NCBI RefSeq assembly: GCF_026130545.1
Contig: NZ_JAMOIM010000011.1
Location: 144,317-208,316 of the forward strand
Length of the DNA stretch: 64,000 nt
Source: Lichenifustis flavocetrariae
GTDB lineage: Bacteria > Pseudomonadota > Alphaproteobacteria > Rhizobiales > Beijerinckiaceae
Direction: 5' to 3'
The notes below the pieces were generated by a model. The model did not search any database. It had not been told where the DNA came from and was given only the letters and a program-made list of their open reading frames with translations. Positions 41,949 through 50,535 of the stretch are shown here, one piece after another (positions within the stretch are counted from its first letter, which is position 1; each line of letters opens with the position of its first letter). The translations under genes and the position numbers were made by a program.

Positions 41949-42689
41949 ATGTCCAGCCCTACTTTCCTGACAACGGCAAACGGGCGAATCCAAGTACTGG
42001 AAACGCTCGCGCGCCAACCCTCTCGCGGCACTCTTCTGTGCGTCCATGGCGGCCCGAATGGCGACTACCATGGAAATGAAGGTATCTTTGATGAGTTAGC
42101 CGATCATCCGGGGCTTGACAGCTTTGACGTCCTCCAGTTCAGCATGCGTGGTTATGGGAAGAGCGACGGTACTCCTCAAGATATAACCCTCTTTTCTCAG
42201 GTCGCCGACTTCCGCTCCATATTATCTACAGTGACTGACCGAAATCCGCGATCCATTCATGTCGTGGGGGAAAGCATGGGCGCCACCATTGCTGCGTTGT
42301 CTTGGGACACAAGTGTGGACAGCTACATCTTTCTTTGGCCAGCCTTTGATCTCCGCGACACAGATTTCAGCGTTTATTTCACACCAGAATGGCGTGCCGC
42401 CATCGATCAGAACGGATTTATTGAAGATAATGGCGTTGTGATTGGCGCAGAGTTCTACAATCAACTTTTAACGTACGACTTTTCGGACTGCTTCCATATT
42501 CCAAATAAGCCTACATTTATTGCGCACGGCAAGAGGGATGTTTCTGTTCCATTTCAACAAAGTCTACGTGCGACTGCTGAGGCGTCAGGCCCTGTAACTC
42601 TCTACGCTCACCCTGACGCAGAGCACGGATTTCAGAGGCCTGAAGAGCGAATGTACATCAAGACTGCTCTCGGCAAATGGCTCACGTAG
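41949..42689 (+). CDS. Alpha/beta hydrolase, cassette B gene 1
   Basis: A 246-residue serine hydrolase from ATG 41949. The oxyanion segment is LLCVHGGPNGDYHGNEG (about 28-44), the nucleophile elbow is VVGESMGATIA (Ser at about 108), the acid is in HGKRDVSVPF (about 196) and the catalytic His in HPDAEHGF (about 226). All triad positions are present. No signal peptide is visible. It begins a tight three-gene unit with the FGE-fold protein and a membrane protein. Substrate unknown: esterase, peptidase or lipase would all fit. GC and codon use differ from the flanking phage genes. Confidence 0.85.
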   Translation: MSSPTFLTTANGRIQVLETLARQPSRGTLLCVHGGPNGDYHGNEGIFDELADHPGLDSFDVLQFSMRGYGKSDGTPQDITLFSQVADFRSILSTVTDRNPRSIHVVGESMGATIAALSWDTSVDSYIFLWPAFDLRDTDFSVYFTPEWRAAIDQNGFIEDNGVVIGAEFYNQLLTYDFSDCFHIPNKPTFIAHGKRDVSVPFQQSLRATAEASGPVTLYAHPDAEHGFQRPEERMYIKTALGKWLT

Positions 42690-42703
42690 CTTAGGAGCAA
42701 TTG

Positions 42704-44323
42704 ATGAGCGCACCATGTTTCACAGCAGTCCTGTATAGAGCTTCGGACTGCCTGAATCCCGAAACGGCTGGATACATTCACCGAGCAACTCAGTCCGTGC
42801 TAGGAACTTCCAACTTGAACGTCTCGAACTGGACTGAGCACAATCTTCTTAATCGGTTCAGCCACCTTTCTACAAATCGGGTTTCAATCCTTGTTGCTGA
42901 ACTTAGAAACAGAGCCCTCGCTTTTTGTGGCGCTCGTAGTACCTCGACAGTTTTCGATTTAGTCTTTCGCGGCCTCGATGCAGACCCTTGTCAAATACTG
43001 TTTTTATTTGCCTCGGAGAAAGAAGATCGTGAATGGGCAGTCCGGAAAATCAGCGAGGCGCGAGATGTCTTCGCTGTGGTAGCGTCGCCCAAGCACTTCG
43101 TTCCTCTATTCCTTGCAGCTTGTGAGATATCGAAATGGTGGGACATCGCTTCGAATGTAGAATCTGTCATAAGATATTCCTCCTACATCAGGCGTGTGGA
43201 GCACCTGTTGTTGCAAGTGCGAGATGAGACGCATCCTACAGAATTCGATATATACAGCCGCGTCGCTCGCGATTTTGTTTGTTGGAACGGCGGTCGTGAG
43301 TTTGTAGCAGGTGTAGATACAAAGAATTTACGGCCGGAGACCCGCAAAGAGCAATTTGACGACGCCTTAAAGCGGCTGCTGGACAGCTCATTCGCAAATC
43401 GATCCGCTCACGATAGCCCGGGACATCGTTTGATCTCCAGCCAAGCTTTGTTTTGGCTCGTCGAGTTACCGGCGGAACGCTTGGATAGTCATTGGCTGCG
43501 TTTCACACGACTCTATCACGAAATGCGGTTGGCGCACCCGAATGCAAGTAGAATAAAAGCCTCCATGAACCTTTTGGATGTTCATGACGACTCATATCGG
43601 GCCTTCATGGCCTGCTTTATAAACGTTCCGGCAGGTCAGTACCTGATTGGGAGTACCATTCAGAGTACTCTTAGCGAGCCGCCTGCCCAAAGAATTTCGG
43701 TCCACCTTGAAGCATTTCAGATAATGCTGCGACCGGTTTCGTCGGGTGACCTTTGTACACTCGGCATTGATCCAGATAGGTGTAGTCTTCCCAATGAGCT
43801 GCCTGCGACAGAGATAAACGCTGTTGAGGCCTTCCAAATCGCTGATGCACTCACACGTAAGCTACGGTCGATTGGGATTATATCGGATGTCGAGAGGGTC
43901 ATCCTGCCCAACGAGTTTCAGTGGGAAGCTGCTGCTCGTGGTCCATCGGGAAGCGAATATCCTTGGGGCGATGTCTTCTACGAAGATTGCTGCAACTGTG
44001 AGCAAAATTTCGGGTTGTGTGTGACACCTCTGGGTCAATTTTCGCCGCGAGGTGATAGTCCTTACGGCTGTCAAGACATGGCTGGGAACGTTCGCGAGTG
44101 GACTAGATCTTATGCCGGTATACACAACGTCGATTGGCAGACATATGAACATGAACCAGTCGAGCGGGACACCTCTTCGTTATATCAAGATGATCGCCTT
44201 ATTATCCGAGGAGGCAGTTATTCCTACGATCGAGAATGTGTCCGTACGTGGGTCAGAAATACACAGATTGCATCACGTCGAGATGCACAGACCGGATTTC
44301 GATTTGTGATCGAGAAGATGTAA
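42704..44323 (+). CDS. Two-part protein with C-terminal FGE-sulfatase (SUMF1-like) domain, cassette B gene 2
   Basis: 539 residues from ATG 42704 with AGGAG upstream. Residues 1-290 match no family I know; about 90-140 (CQILFLFASEKEDREWAVRKISEARDVFAVVASPKHFVPLF) has an alternating strand-helix look. The C-terminal part is an FGE-sulfatase domain: VPAGQYLIGSTI (about 307), LPNEFQWEAAARGPSGSEYPWGD (about 403-425), SPYGCQDMAGNVREWTRSY (about 450-468) and IIRGGSYSYDRECVRTWVRNTQIASRRDAQTGFRFVIE (about 500-537). In true formylglycine-generating enzymes a Cys pair follows RGGS; here the first is replaced by Tyr, so it may be a binding fold and not an enzyme. It overlaps the membrane gene by 3 bases. 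Confidence 0.8.
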   Translation: MSAPCFTAVLYRASDCLNPETAGYIHRATQSVLGTSNLNVSNWTEHNLLNRFSHLSTNRVSILVAELRNRALAFCGARSTSTVFDLVFRGLDADPCQILFLFASEKEDREWAVRKISEARDVFAVVASPKHFVPLFLAACEISKWWDIASNVESVIRYSSYIRRVEHLLLQVRDETHPTEFDIYSRVARDFVCWNGGREFVAGVDTKNLRPETRKEQFDDALKRLLDSSFANRSAHDSPGHRLISSQALFWLVELPAERLDSHWLRFTRLYHEMRLAHPNASRIKASMNLLDVHDDSYRAFMACFINVPAGQYLIGSTIQSTLSEPPAQRISVHLEAFQIMLRPVSSGDLCTLGIDPDRCSLPNELPATEINAVEAFQIADALTRKLRSIGIISDVERVILPNEFQWEAAARGPSGSEYPWGDVFYEDCCNCEQNFGLCVTPLGQFSPRGDSPYGCQDMAGNVREWTRSYAGIHNVDWQTYEHEPVERDTSSLYQDDRLIIRGGSYSYDRECVRTWVRNTQIASRRDAQTGFRFVIEKM

Positions 44324-44919
44324 TGGCTACGAGCGCGTCATCATCATCGTTCGTAATAAACGCAGTCTATACATATACATTTGCCAACACACTTTTTGAA
44401 GTATTTGCGCCTGATCCAGACAAAGGTATTCATCTAAGACCGGATGCTGATCTTGCTGCCTGTCTATTCGCTATAATCTGCTCCGTTATGACTTTTCGAT
44501 ATTTCTTTGGGAATAACAAGTTTCTCGAAGACATGTTCAAATCTGATAAAGAGCCTGGGGTCAAACTATTCCACTTCCTTACAATTATCCTTCAAAGTGT
44601 CGTGTTGCTTGCGATATCTTACCTCGTGAGGCGAAAAGATGAGTTTGTTGATTGGCTGGCTTGTCTGTTTGCAATAGAAGTATTTTGGTACGTGCTTTGT
44701 ATGATTTTCGACAGGGACATCGTAAGAACACGGGGTCGACTGGACCGGAAATTTTTTATCAGCGAGATGTCAAATGCTTCCATGCTCCTTGTCACGGTTA
44801 TCACTCTTGTACCAATTCCGAAACACACTGGTTACGACTTCACGTTAATGTTTATGATGTTTGCGCTGAACTGTGCTGTAGATGCCTGGGCCAATATGAG
44901 AAACTATATGGACTCGTGA
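44323..44919 (+). CDS. Multi-pass membrane protein, cassette B gene 3
   Basis: A 198-residue protein from ATG 44323, overlapping the previous TAA. Hydrophobic segments lie at about 45-62 (LAACLFAIICSVMTFRYFF), 85-105 (LFHFLTIILQSVVLLAISYL), 113-132 (WLACLFAIEVFWYVLCMIF), 150-167 (ASMLLVTVITLVPI) and 172-188 (FTLMFMMFALNCAV), so four or five membrane helices are expected. Charged loops (KSDKEPG, RRKDE, RDIVRTRGRLDRK) separate them. Coupled to the FGE-fold and hydrolase genes; it could anchor them or act as membrane effector. No family recognised. Confidence 0.72.
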   Translation: MATSASSSSFVINAVYTYTFANTLFEVFAPDPDKGIHLRPDADLAACLFAIICSVMTFRYFFGNNKFLEDMFKSDKEPGVKLFHFLTIILQSVVLLAISYLVRRKDEFVDWLACLFAIEVFWYVLCMIFDRDIVRTRGRLDRKFFISEMSNASMLLVTVITLVPIPKHTGYDFTLMFMMFALNCAVDAWANMRNYMDS

Positions 44920-45312
44920 AGCCGTTGGTCGTTCTCATTATAGGTGTCAAAAGCTGGTAAATTAACCGACAAGTATTAGACGTTGTAATTTACTAGATTC
45001 GGAGCCATGCGGGCTGAGCCTGATGCTGTTCTCCGAAAACTTCTAGGGTGCTATCTGCTTCTGTGAATGCGGCCCTGCTGTCGACCGGTCCGAGGGTCGC
45101 CAGTGCCAGGTGGCTGGTTCAATCAAGCGCAAATCGCCTGCCCGCAGCATTGCAAAGAGAGCTTTGGCACGCGCCCGTGCCATCCCATAACCCTACGCTG
45201 TGAGCCGCAGGGTTGCTGATCTGTCGTTTCACGGTCAGACCTTGTCGGGCTGTCCGTCTTGCGACCTCATCAGCGCGGGGAGGGTTTGGCTCATCAGCGG
45301 AGATCGTTGACC
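44920..45312 (+). other. Non-coding stretch after cassette B
   Basis: A 393-base gap. Composition returns from AT-rich to GC-rich at about 45000. I see no protein gene, tRNA or strong terminator. It marks the right edge of cassette B. Confidence 0.4.
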
Positions 45313-45699
45313 TTGAGCAACACGCCGAACCTGCAGCTTCCCTTCCTCGACGCCAACCAGAACCAGAAACACGTCACGCACAATGCGGCGTTATCGATCC
45401 TCGACGTGCTGGTCAACCCGAAGGTCGAGAGCAACGCCCTTTCAACGCCACCTGGTTCGCCGGGTGATGGGCTGTGCTGGATTGTCGGCGCGGGCGGGAC
45501 CGGCGTTTGGGCGGGCAAAGACCTGCAGATTGCCGCGTGGCAGGACGGCGCCTGGGTCTTCTATCTGCCGAGGACCGGCCTCATCGCCTTCGCCGGCAAC
45601 CTCGGGGTTTCCCTCGTGTGGACCGGCTCGGCCTGGACCGCCCTGGCGCCGGGCGCGAACCCGGCCGCCGCCTTCGTTCAAGCGCTGATCTTCGGGTGA
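45313..45699 (+). CDS. DUF2793 tail/fibre-region protein
   Basis: A 128-residue protein, start proposed at TTG 45313 (SNTPNLQLPFLDANQNQKHVTHNAALSILDVLV), the exact beginning typical of DUF2793 proteins found after tail-tip genes in alphaproteobacterial phages and gene transfer agents. The rest is beta-rich with a repeated WQDGAWVFYLPRTGLIAF / WTGSAWTAL pattern. Probably a fibre or receptor-binding component. Confidence 0.85.
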   Translation: MSNTPNLQLPFLDANQNQKHVTHNAALSILDVLVNPKVESNALSTPPGSPGDGLCWIVGAGGTGVWAGKDLQIAAWQDGAWVFYLPRTGLIAFAGNLGVSLVWTGSAWTALAPGANPAAAFVQALIFG

Positions 45700-45703
45700 C
45701 GCG

Positions 45704-46354
45704 ATGAAGCGGCCGATCACGCCTGCCTATACGTTCACGCCGGCGTCGAGCACCCTCAATCTGTCCGGCATTGCGGGCTTCGACGTCCGCAACCTTTTTG
45801 CGGTCATCGATCTCAAAACGGGCGCCCTGATCTATGCGCCGCTCGCCGGCACCGGCTATTCGGCCCTGTCCGGCACGACGCTCACGCTTGCGGCCTCCAT
45901 GAGTGGCCTCTCGGCGTCGGATCCTCTGCTCATCCTCTATGACGACGGCGGCAAGCCGGCCGAGGATGGGACCGATGCGACCGGCGTCACCATACCGAGC
46001 GGCGGCGTCGGCATTCGAGGTTGGCTGTCGGGCATCTACAAGGTTCTCAGCGGCACCCTTACCGTCACGATGGGCAAGACCGCCTCAGCCGGCGATGTCG
46101 CGGTCACGGCCGGCGGCACGGCGCAGACGCTCTTCTCCGGCGCGACGCCGGCGAACGGGTGGAAGGTCGCCAATCCCGATCCGGCGGAAGACCTTTGGGT
46201 GTCGGATTCGACCACGGCCGCGCCGAACGGCCTGGGCTCCTATCGCGTGCCCGCGGGCGGCATCATCACGACCGAACCCGGCGAACGGCCCGTCGGCCCG
46301 GTGAGCGTCTACGGCGCCACGACCGGCCACGTCGTCACGGCACGGAGCTGGTGA
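45704..46354 (+). CDS. Tail fibre-region structural protein
   Basis: A 216-residue, Gly/Thr/Ser-rich beta protein (YTFTPASSTLNLSGIAGFDVRNLFAVIDLKTGALIYAPLAGTGYSAL...). The C-terminal half (DVAVTAGGTAQTLFSGATPANGWKVANPDPAEDLWVSDSTTAAPNGLGSYRVPAGG) resembles a virion-associated beta-sandwich. It sits between DUF2793 and the SGNH protein, so it is most likely part of the host-contact apparatus. Confidence 0.65.
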   Translation: MKRPITPAYTFTPASSTLNLSGIAGFDVRNLFAVIDLKTGALIYAPLAGTGYSALSGTTLTLAASMSGLSASDPLLILYDDGGKPAEDGTDATGVTIPSGGVGIRGWLSGIYKVLSGTLTVTMGKTASAGDVAVTAGGTAQTLFSGATPANGWKVANPDPAEDLWVSDSTTAAPNGLGSYRVPAGGIITTEPGERPVGPVSVYGATTGHVVTARSW

Positions 46355-46355
46355 G

Positions 46356-48491
46356 ATGAGCGGCAACGTCTTTCCCGCCGTCGTGCCGCCGGTCGTGGCC
46401 GGACTGCCGAATTGGCTGTCGCGCGCCAGCAAGACCGCCGAGAGCGGCTTCAACAACGATCTGATCTGCTTTTGGGGCGACAGCACCACGGCGACGGCGT
46501 TGAACTTCTTCGGCGGCTGCCCGCTGCCGGTGACCTATCCGACGTTCAGCGGCGCCCGTTTCGTCAACTTTCACCAGAAGAGCGGCGAGGCCCTGGCCGG
46601 CACCCGCATCGTGAATTTCGGCAACACCGGCGCGACGCTCGCGGTGTCGATGAACGAACCCTCGGGCGCGGTCTTCAACATCACCCGCGTGCTCGCGGCG
46701 AACCATCAAATCTACTGGCCGGCCGCCAACCCGCCCGCGGCCGGCGACACGGTGACGATCGGCGGCGTGGTCTTCACCTTCGTGGCGTCGGGCGCGACCG
46801 GCAACCAGGTCAATATCGGAGCGAACTTCGGCGGCTCGATCAGCAATCTCGTCGCCGTGCTGCAGGCCTCGGCCGATCCGACCGTCTCGAAGAACAACTA
46901 TGCGAGCCGGTCCTCGAATTACGACGTCTCCTATGCGCTCGACGTCTGGTCGAAGGCGCTCGGGCCGGCCGGCGCCGGCGCGGGCGTCGCGTGCTCGACG
47001 GCGGGGTCGATCATCAACGGCACCCCGGTCCTGCAGGTGCCGGGCCTCGTCGTCCTATGCTACGGCATCAACGATGTCCGCACGGGCGCGACCACACAGG
47101 CGCAGCTCGTCGCCCTCATCACCAAGGCCGTCAACCGCATCCGGGCCGTGCTGCCGGCATGCGATATCGTGCTCTGGGGGCCGAACTCCTTTCTCGCCGA
47201 TGATCCGACCGGGTCGGCCCTCGTGTCGCCGGCGACCGCGGTGGCCGCCCAGGCCTATTCGACGCTGCTCTATGGGGCTTACGAGCAGTTGAAGAACGTC
47301 TGGCCGAACGTCGTCGTGCTGCAGAAACAGGATATCTTCGGCAAGACCTGCCAGACCTTCGCGGCGCTCGGCGGCAGCGGCTTGAGCGCGATGTCGGATC
47401 AACTGCATCCGAGTCTCGGCGCGCAGACGCAAATGGCCGATTGGCTCGCGCCGCAAATCGGCTTCAAGAAGCCGTTCAACCCCCAGCGTGCCAACCTTGC
47501 CCGCGTCGGCAATCCGACGGCGCCTTACTCGATCTATCCGCGCGAGGTCGAAGACCCGGCCTTCTATGACGTGATCGCGCAAGCCAACTGGCTCGGCCAG
47601 GGCAACGCGTCCGGCAATGACTACATGGACTTCCTGTTCCCCGGCGCGCGCTATCGGGAAATCCTGCCCGGCGACATGGTCCAGATGGGGACAGGCGGCG
47701 CGGTCTTCCAAATCCCCTTGACCGGCGTCACGCTCTACAACCTCAACACCACGACGGCGCGCTTCGGCTTCACCGGCACCGGCCTGCTGCCGTCCTTCTC
47801 GGGCGGCGTGGTCACGGTCTATCGGCAGAAGTTCGAATGGGACGCGACGATCCAGAGCTATGCGCAGCAGCTCAACGCGTACCCCTACAAGCGGCGGTTC
47901 TATGTGGCGGCCGCGGGGTCCGGTTACCTGCGCCTCTACTATTTGGCGCAGAACGGCCGCGACCCGGCCAACATGCTGCTCAACCCGAACACCGATGTGA
48001 TCGTCGGGCCGGGCGGCTTCGGGGCAATCACGGGTTACAGCGTCCTCGCCTTCGCCTCCGTCGGCGCGTGGCAGGTCAGCAAGACCGGCACCGACTTCTC
48101 GGCCCTGGCCGGGAAATATGTGTGGGTCTTCTCGACCTTCCCGAACCGCGAGCAGATCGAGAACAACTTCGAGCCGATCCGCCTCAACCTCGTCGGCTCG
48201 ATCGCGAGCACGACCACTGTGCGCCAGATCGCGACCCGCGGCGCCGGCAAGGTGAACAAGGTCTATTATACGCAAGGCACCGCGGGCACGACCGACCTCA
48301 CCATCACGCTCAAGGTCGCCGGAACCCTCGTGCTAACGTTGCTGATCACGGCGAACCACGTCGGCATTCAGCAGACGTCGTGGGCCAGCAATAGCTGGTT
48401 TTCGGTCTATCCGAACCAGGTGCTCGAATGGGCGATCTCCGGCGGCAGCGGTGCCGCCGACATCGCGATCGCGCTCGACATCGCTGGGTAG
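46356..48491 (+). CDS. Tail-associated SGNH/GDSL hydrolase
   Basis: A 711-residue probable tail spike with esterase activity. The SGNH blocks are visible: FWGDST with nucleophile Ser43, a Gly in block II (VNFGNTG, about 89), LCYGINDV (about 235) for block III, and DQLHPS (about 348-353) with the Asp and His of the triad. Between blocks I and III a beta insert (about 118-170) interrupts the domain. From about 370 to the end are beta-rich modules (PGDMVQMGTGGAVFQIPLTG...; RRFYVAAAGSGYLRLYYLAQNGRDPANML) likely used for trimer formation or binding. It probably deacetylates a surface polysaccharide. Confidence 0.85.
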   Translation: MSGNVFPAVVPPVVAGLPNWLSRASKTAESGFNNDLICFWGDSTTATALNFFGGCPLPVTYPTFSGARFVNFHQKSGEALAGTRIVNFGNTGATLAVSMNEPSGAVFNITRVLAANHQIYWPAANPPAAGDTVTIGGVVFTFVASGATGNQVNIGANFGGSISNLVAVLQASADPTVSKNNYASRSSNYDVSYALDVWSKALGPAGAGAGVACSTAGSIINGTPVLQVPGLVVLCYGINDVRTGATTQAQLVALITKAVNRIRAVLPACDIVLWGPNSFLADDPTGSALVSPATAVAAQAYSTLLYGAYEQLKNVWPNVVVLQKQDIFGKTCQTFAALGGSGLSAMSDQLHPSLGAQTQMADWLAPQIGFKKPFNPQRANLARVGNPTAPYSIYPREVEDPAFYDVIAQANWLGQGNASGNDYMDFLFPGARYREILPGDMVQMGTGGAVFQIPLTGVTLYNLNTTTARFGFTGTGLLPSFSGGVVTVYRQKFEWDATIQSYAQQLNAYPYKRRFYVAAAGSGYLRLYYLAQNGRDPANMLLNPNTDVIVGPGGFGAITGYSVLAFASVGAWQVSKTGTDFSALAGKYVWVFSTFPNREQIENNFEPIRLNLVGSIASTTTVRQIATRGAGKVNKVYYTQGTAGTTDLTITLKVAGTLVLTLLITANHVGIQQTSWASNSWFSVYPNQVLEWAISGGSGAADIAIALDIAG

Positions 48492-48921
48492 AACGGGATG
48501 GTAGACGCGTTAGTGATCCAAGTTTGACCCCTGGTGCTACTCAGAAGTCGTAGTGGGGGGCGGCGGACATAGACTGAGCGCTCGAATCCAGGCGTTTGGC
48601 AAAGCGCTCATGTCGGCAGGTCAGTCAGACTTAGCCGCGCCTCGGAAGCGCATTTCACGCGAAGCTCGGCGCAGCCCAAGTGACATAGCAGTGTCAGAAA
48701 GGGCGCCGCTGCCGATCGAGGGAGGCATCCGTTGCTGCAGGATGGGCTACGAGCTTCACGATCTTGGCATGCAAACTATGTTCTTGTTTTGTTCTTATGA
48801 AATTATTAAGCTAGAAGGCACGAAATGCCATTCGGCGACTTCTCATCCTGTGGGCAGTTCCAATGAGCACATGGACGGGCATGTAGCCTGTGAATAGGCT
48901 GCACGATCTTTGGAGATTGGC
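48492..48921 (+). other. Non-coding junction before cassette C
   Basis: A 430-base gap between the tail spike and the dNTPase unit. One open stretch (48553-48897) lacks a ribosome-binding site and any family resemblance. AT-rich sequence at 48775-48815 may hold the promoter for the following genes, but no clear -35/-10 pair was placed. GGAG at 48911-48914 serves the next gene. Confidence 0.4.
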
Positions 48922-49104
48922 ATGAGTCGAAATACCGCGATGACCGAAGCAGCGCAGATGGCGGAGGAGAACATGGACGTGTTTCGGCGCGGGCTATTAC
49001 GGAGGATCGCCAAGAAGCGTGCGACTGAGAATCAAGTTGCCGAACCGTCAACAAAAGAACGTGATCAGGAAAAGCAACACGCGGTGCAGCAGGCGGACGT
49101 CTGA
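48922..49104 (+). CDS. Small helical protein before the dNTPase gene
   Basis: A 60-residue, charged, probably helical protein (MSRNTAMTEAAQMAEENMDVFRRGLLRRIAKKRATENQ...) with GGAG upstream and an overlap between its stop and the dNTPase start. The overlap suggests co-translation. No family recognised; it might regulate or bind its neighbour. Confidence 0.55.
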   Translation: MSRNTAMTEAAQMAEENMDVFRRGLLRRIAKKRATENQVAEPSTKERDQEKQHAVQQADV

Positions 49105-50495
49105 TGCACCTGTACGGGGACGGCGACACGGATCGGCCCCTGAGAGACCCCGACGGCGAGAAGCCGTGGCGCGACAATTTCATGAGGGACTACGGCCGGG
49201 TCATTCATTCGGCCAGCTTCCGGCGGCTACAGGGCAAGACGCAAGTCTTCCCAGGACATGAGTCCGACTTTTTCCGCAACAGGCTCACGCATTCGCTCGA
49301 AGTGGCGCAGATCGCCGAAGGCATCGTCGACCGCCTGAACCACGTCGACCCCTATTTTCAGAACAGTAATCTCAACTCGCGGCTGTGCGCTACGGCGGCG
49401 CTTCTCCACGATCTTGGGCACCCCCCGTTCGGTCACAATGGGGAGCGTGCGCTGGACGCGATGATGGTTGGACATGGCGGCTTCGAAGGCAACGCGCAGA
49501 CGCTGCGCATAATCAGCCAGCTCGAGAAGAAGGTCTTTGATGGTGCCGGGCGTTACGGTCTGAACATGACCTTCCGCACGCTCGCGGCCGTCCTGAAGTA
49601 CGACAAAGAAATTCCCATCGAACGAGAGTCGGGTTCCAAGGTAGCCAAGGGCTTCTATGCCAGCGAAGCTGACTTAGTTGCGAACATCAAGGTGAAGGTC
49701 ACCGGTGGCCAGGTCCCTGAGCCGGGGGCATTCAAAACGGTTGAATGTGCACTTATGGACCTCGCCGACGACATCGCCTACTCGACATTCGACCTTGAGG
49801 ACGCGTTGAAGGTCGGATTTCTGACTCCTGGATACATCTTGGCCTCGAGCAAGGAACTCCTCGCCGAAGTCGCCCGGATCGTATCGAGGGAGATGGGCAG
49901 GGAAGTGTCGTCGGACGAGGTGATCGAGGTTTTCCAGAATTTGTTCGAGGGCATGATCGGCACTAAGTTGGTCGAGAGCCTCGAGCGGACTAGGCCCGAC
50001 GACATGCCTGCGATGGAGCGGGCGCTCGAGGTGTTCGCGGGAGGCGAGCGGGCGTCTCTAGGCTTTGTTGATTCCGGGCACCTACGGACGAAGCTCTCCT
50101 CGCAGCTCGTCAAAGACGCGATTGACGGTGTGGGCGTCAAGCTGAACGATGCCGTTCCTGCCCTCACAAAGGTGTTCCTCAATGACGAAGCGAAGCTGCG
50201 CGTCGAGGTGTTGAAGCAGTACGTGTATGTCGCCACCATATCGACACATCGCGTGAAGATCGCCGAATATCGGGGGACGAGGATCGTCAAGGACATCTTT
50301 ACGGCATTGTCCGAGAAGGATGGATCGATGCTCCTGCCTCTGGACGTCAAGCATGCACATGAATTATGCGCCGACAAACACCAACGGATGCGCGTAGTAT
50401 GCGACTTCATCGCCGGCATGACGGACCGTTACGCATCGGAATTTCATGCGAGGCTCCATTCCGAGGCGCCGCAGAGCATGTTCAAACCGCTTTGA
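49104..50495 (+). CDS. dgt: Deoxyguanosinetriphosphate triphosphohydrolase-like protein
   Basis: A 463-residue HD-domain dNTP triphosphohydrolase, splitting dNTPs to nucleosides and triphosphate. Signatures: HSASFRRLQGKTQVF (35-49), RLTHSLEVAQIAEGIV with His63, LLHDLGHPPFGHNGERALD with the metal-binding His102-Asp103, and LADDIAYSTFDLEDAL with the last Asp (about 220). The short N-terminus and the DLGHPPFGH block match the dGTPase family, type 1 or 2 length. Host and phage use: such enzymes can starve infecting phages of dNTPs, a known antiphage strategy; here it is prophage cargo. It converges on the gene at 50536. Confidence 0.92.
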   Translation: MHLYGDGDTDRPLRDPDGEKPWRDNFMRDYGRVIHSASFRRLQGKTQVFPGHESDFFRNRLTHSLEVAQIAEGIVDRLNHVDPYFQNSNLNSRLCATAALLHDLGHPPFGHNGERALDAMMVGHGGFEGNAQTLRIISQLEKKVFDGAGRYGLNMTFRTLAAVLKYDKEIPIERESGSKVAKGFYASEADLVANIKVKVTGGQVPEPGAFKTVECALMDLADDIAYSTFDLEDALKVGFLTPGYILASSKELLAEVARIVSREMGREVSSDEVIEVFQNLFEGMIGTKLVESLERTRPDDMPAMERALEVFAGGERASLGFVDSGHLRTKLSSQLVKDAIDGVGVKLNDAVPALTKVFLNDEAKLRVEVLKQYVYVATISTHRVKIAEYRGTRIVKDIFTALSEKDGSMLLPLDVKHAHELCADKHQRMRVVCDFIAGMTDRYASEFHARLHSEAPQSMFKPL

Positions 50496-50535
50496 GGCAT
50501 GGCCGGACCGGCCGTATGGCCACCGACGCCTGCCG

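Noticed and set aside
42704..44323. Diversity-generating retroelement, suggested by the FGE/C-type-lectin-like domain
   Set aside because: No reverse transcriptase, template repeat or adenine-biased variable repeat was found in the window.
45100..45180. Possible tRNA T-loop-like GGTTCAATC
   Set aside because: No matching acceptor or anticodon stems could be formed around it.
48553..48897. 114-codon open frame between tail spike and dNTPase unit
   Set aside because: No ribosome-binding site, no family resemblance, and composition unlike either neighbour.
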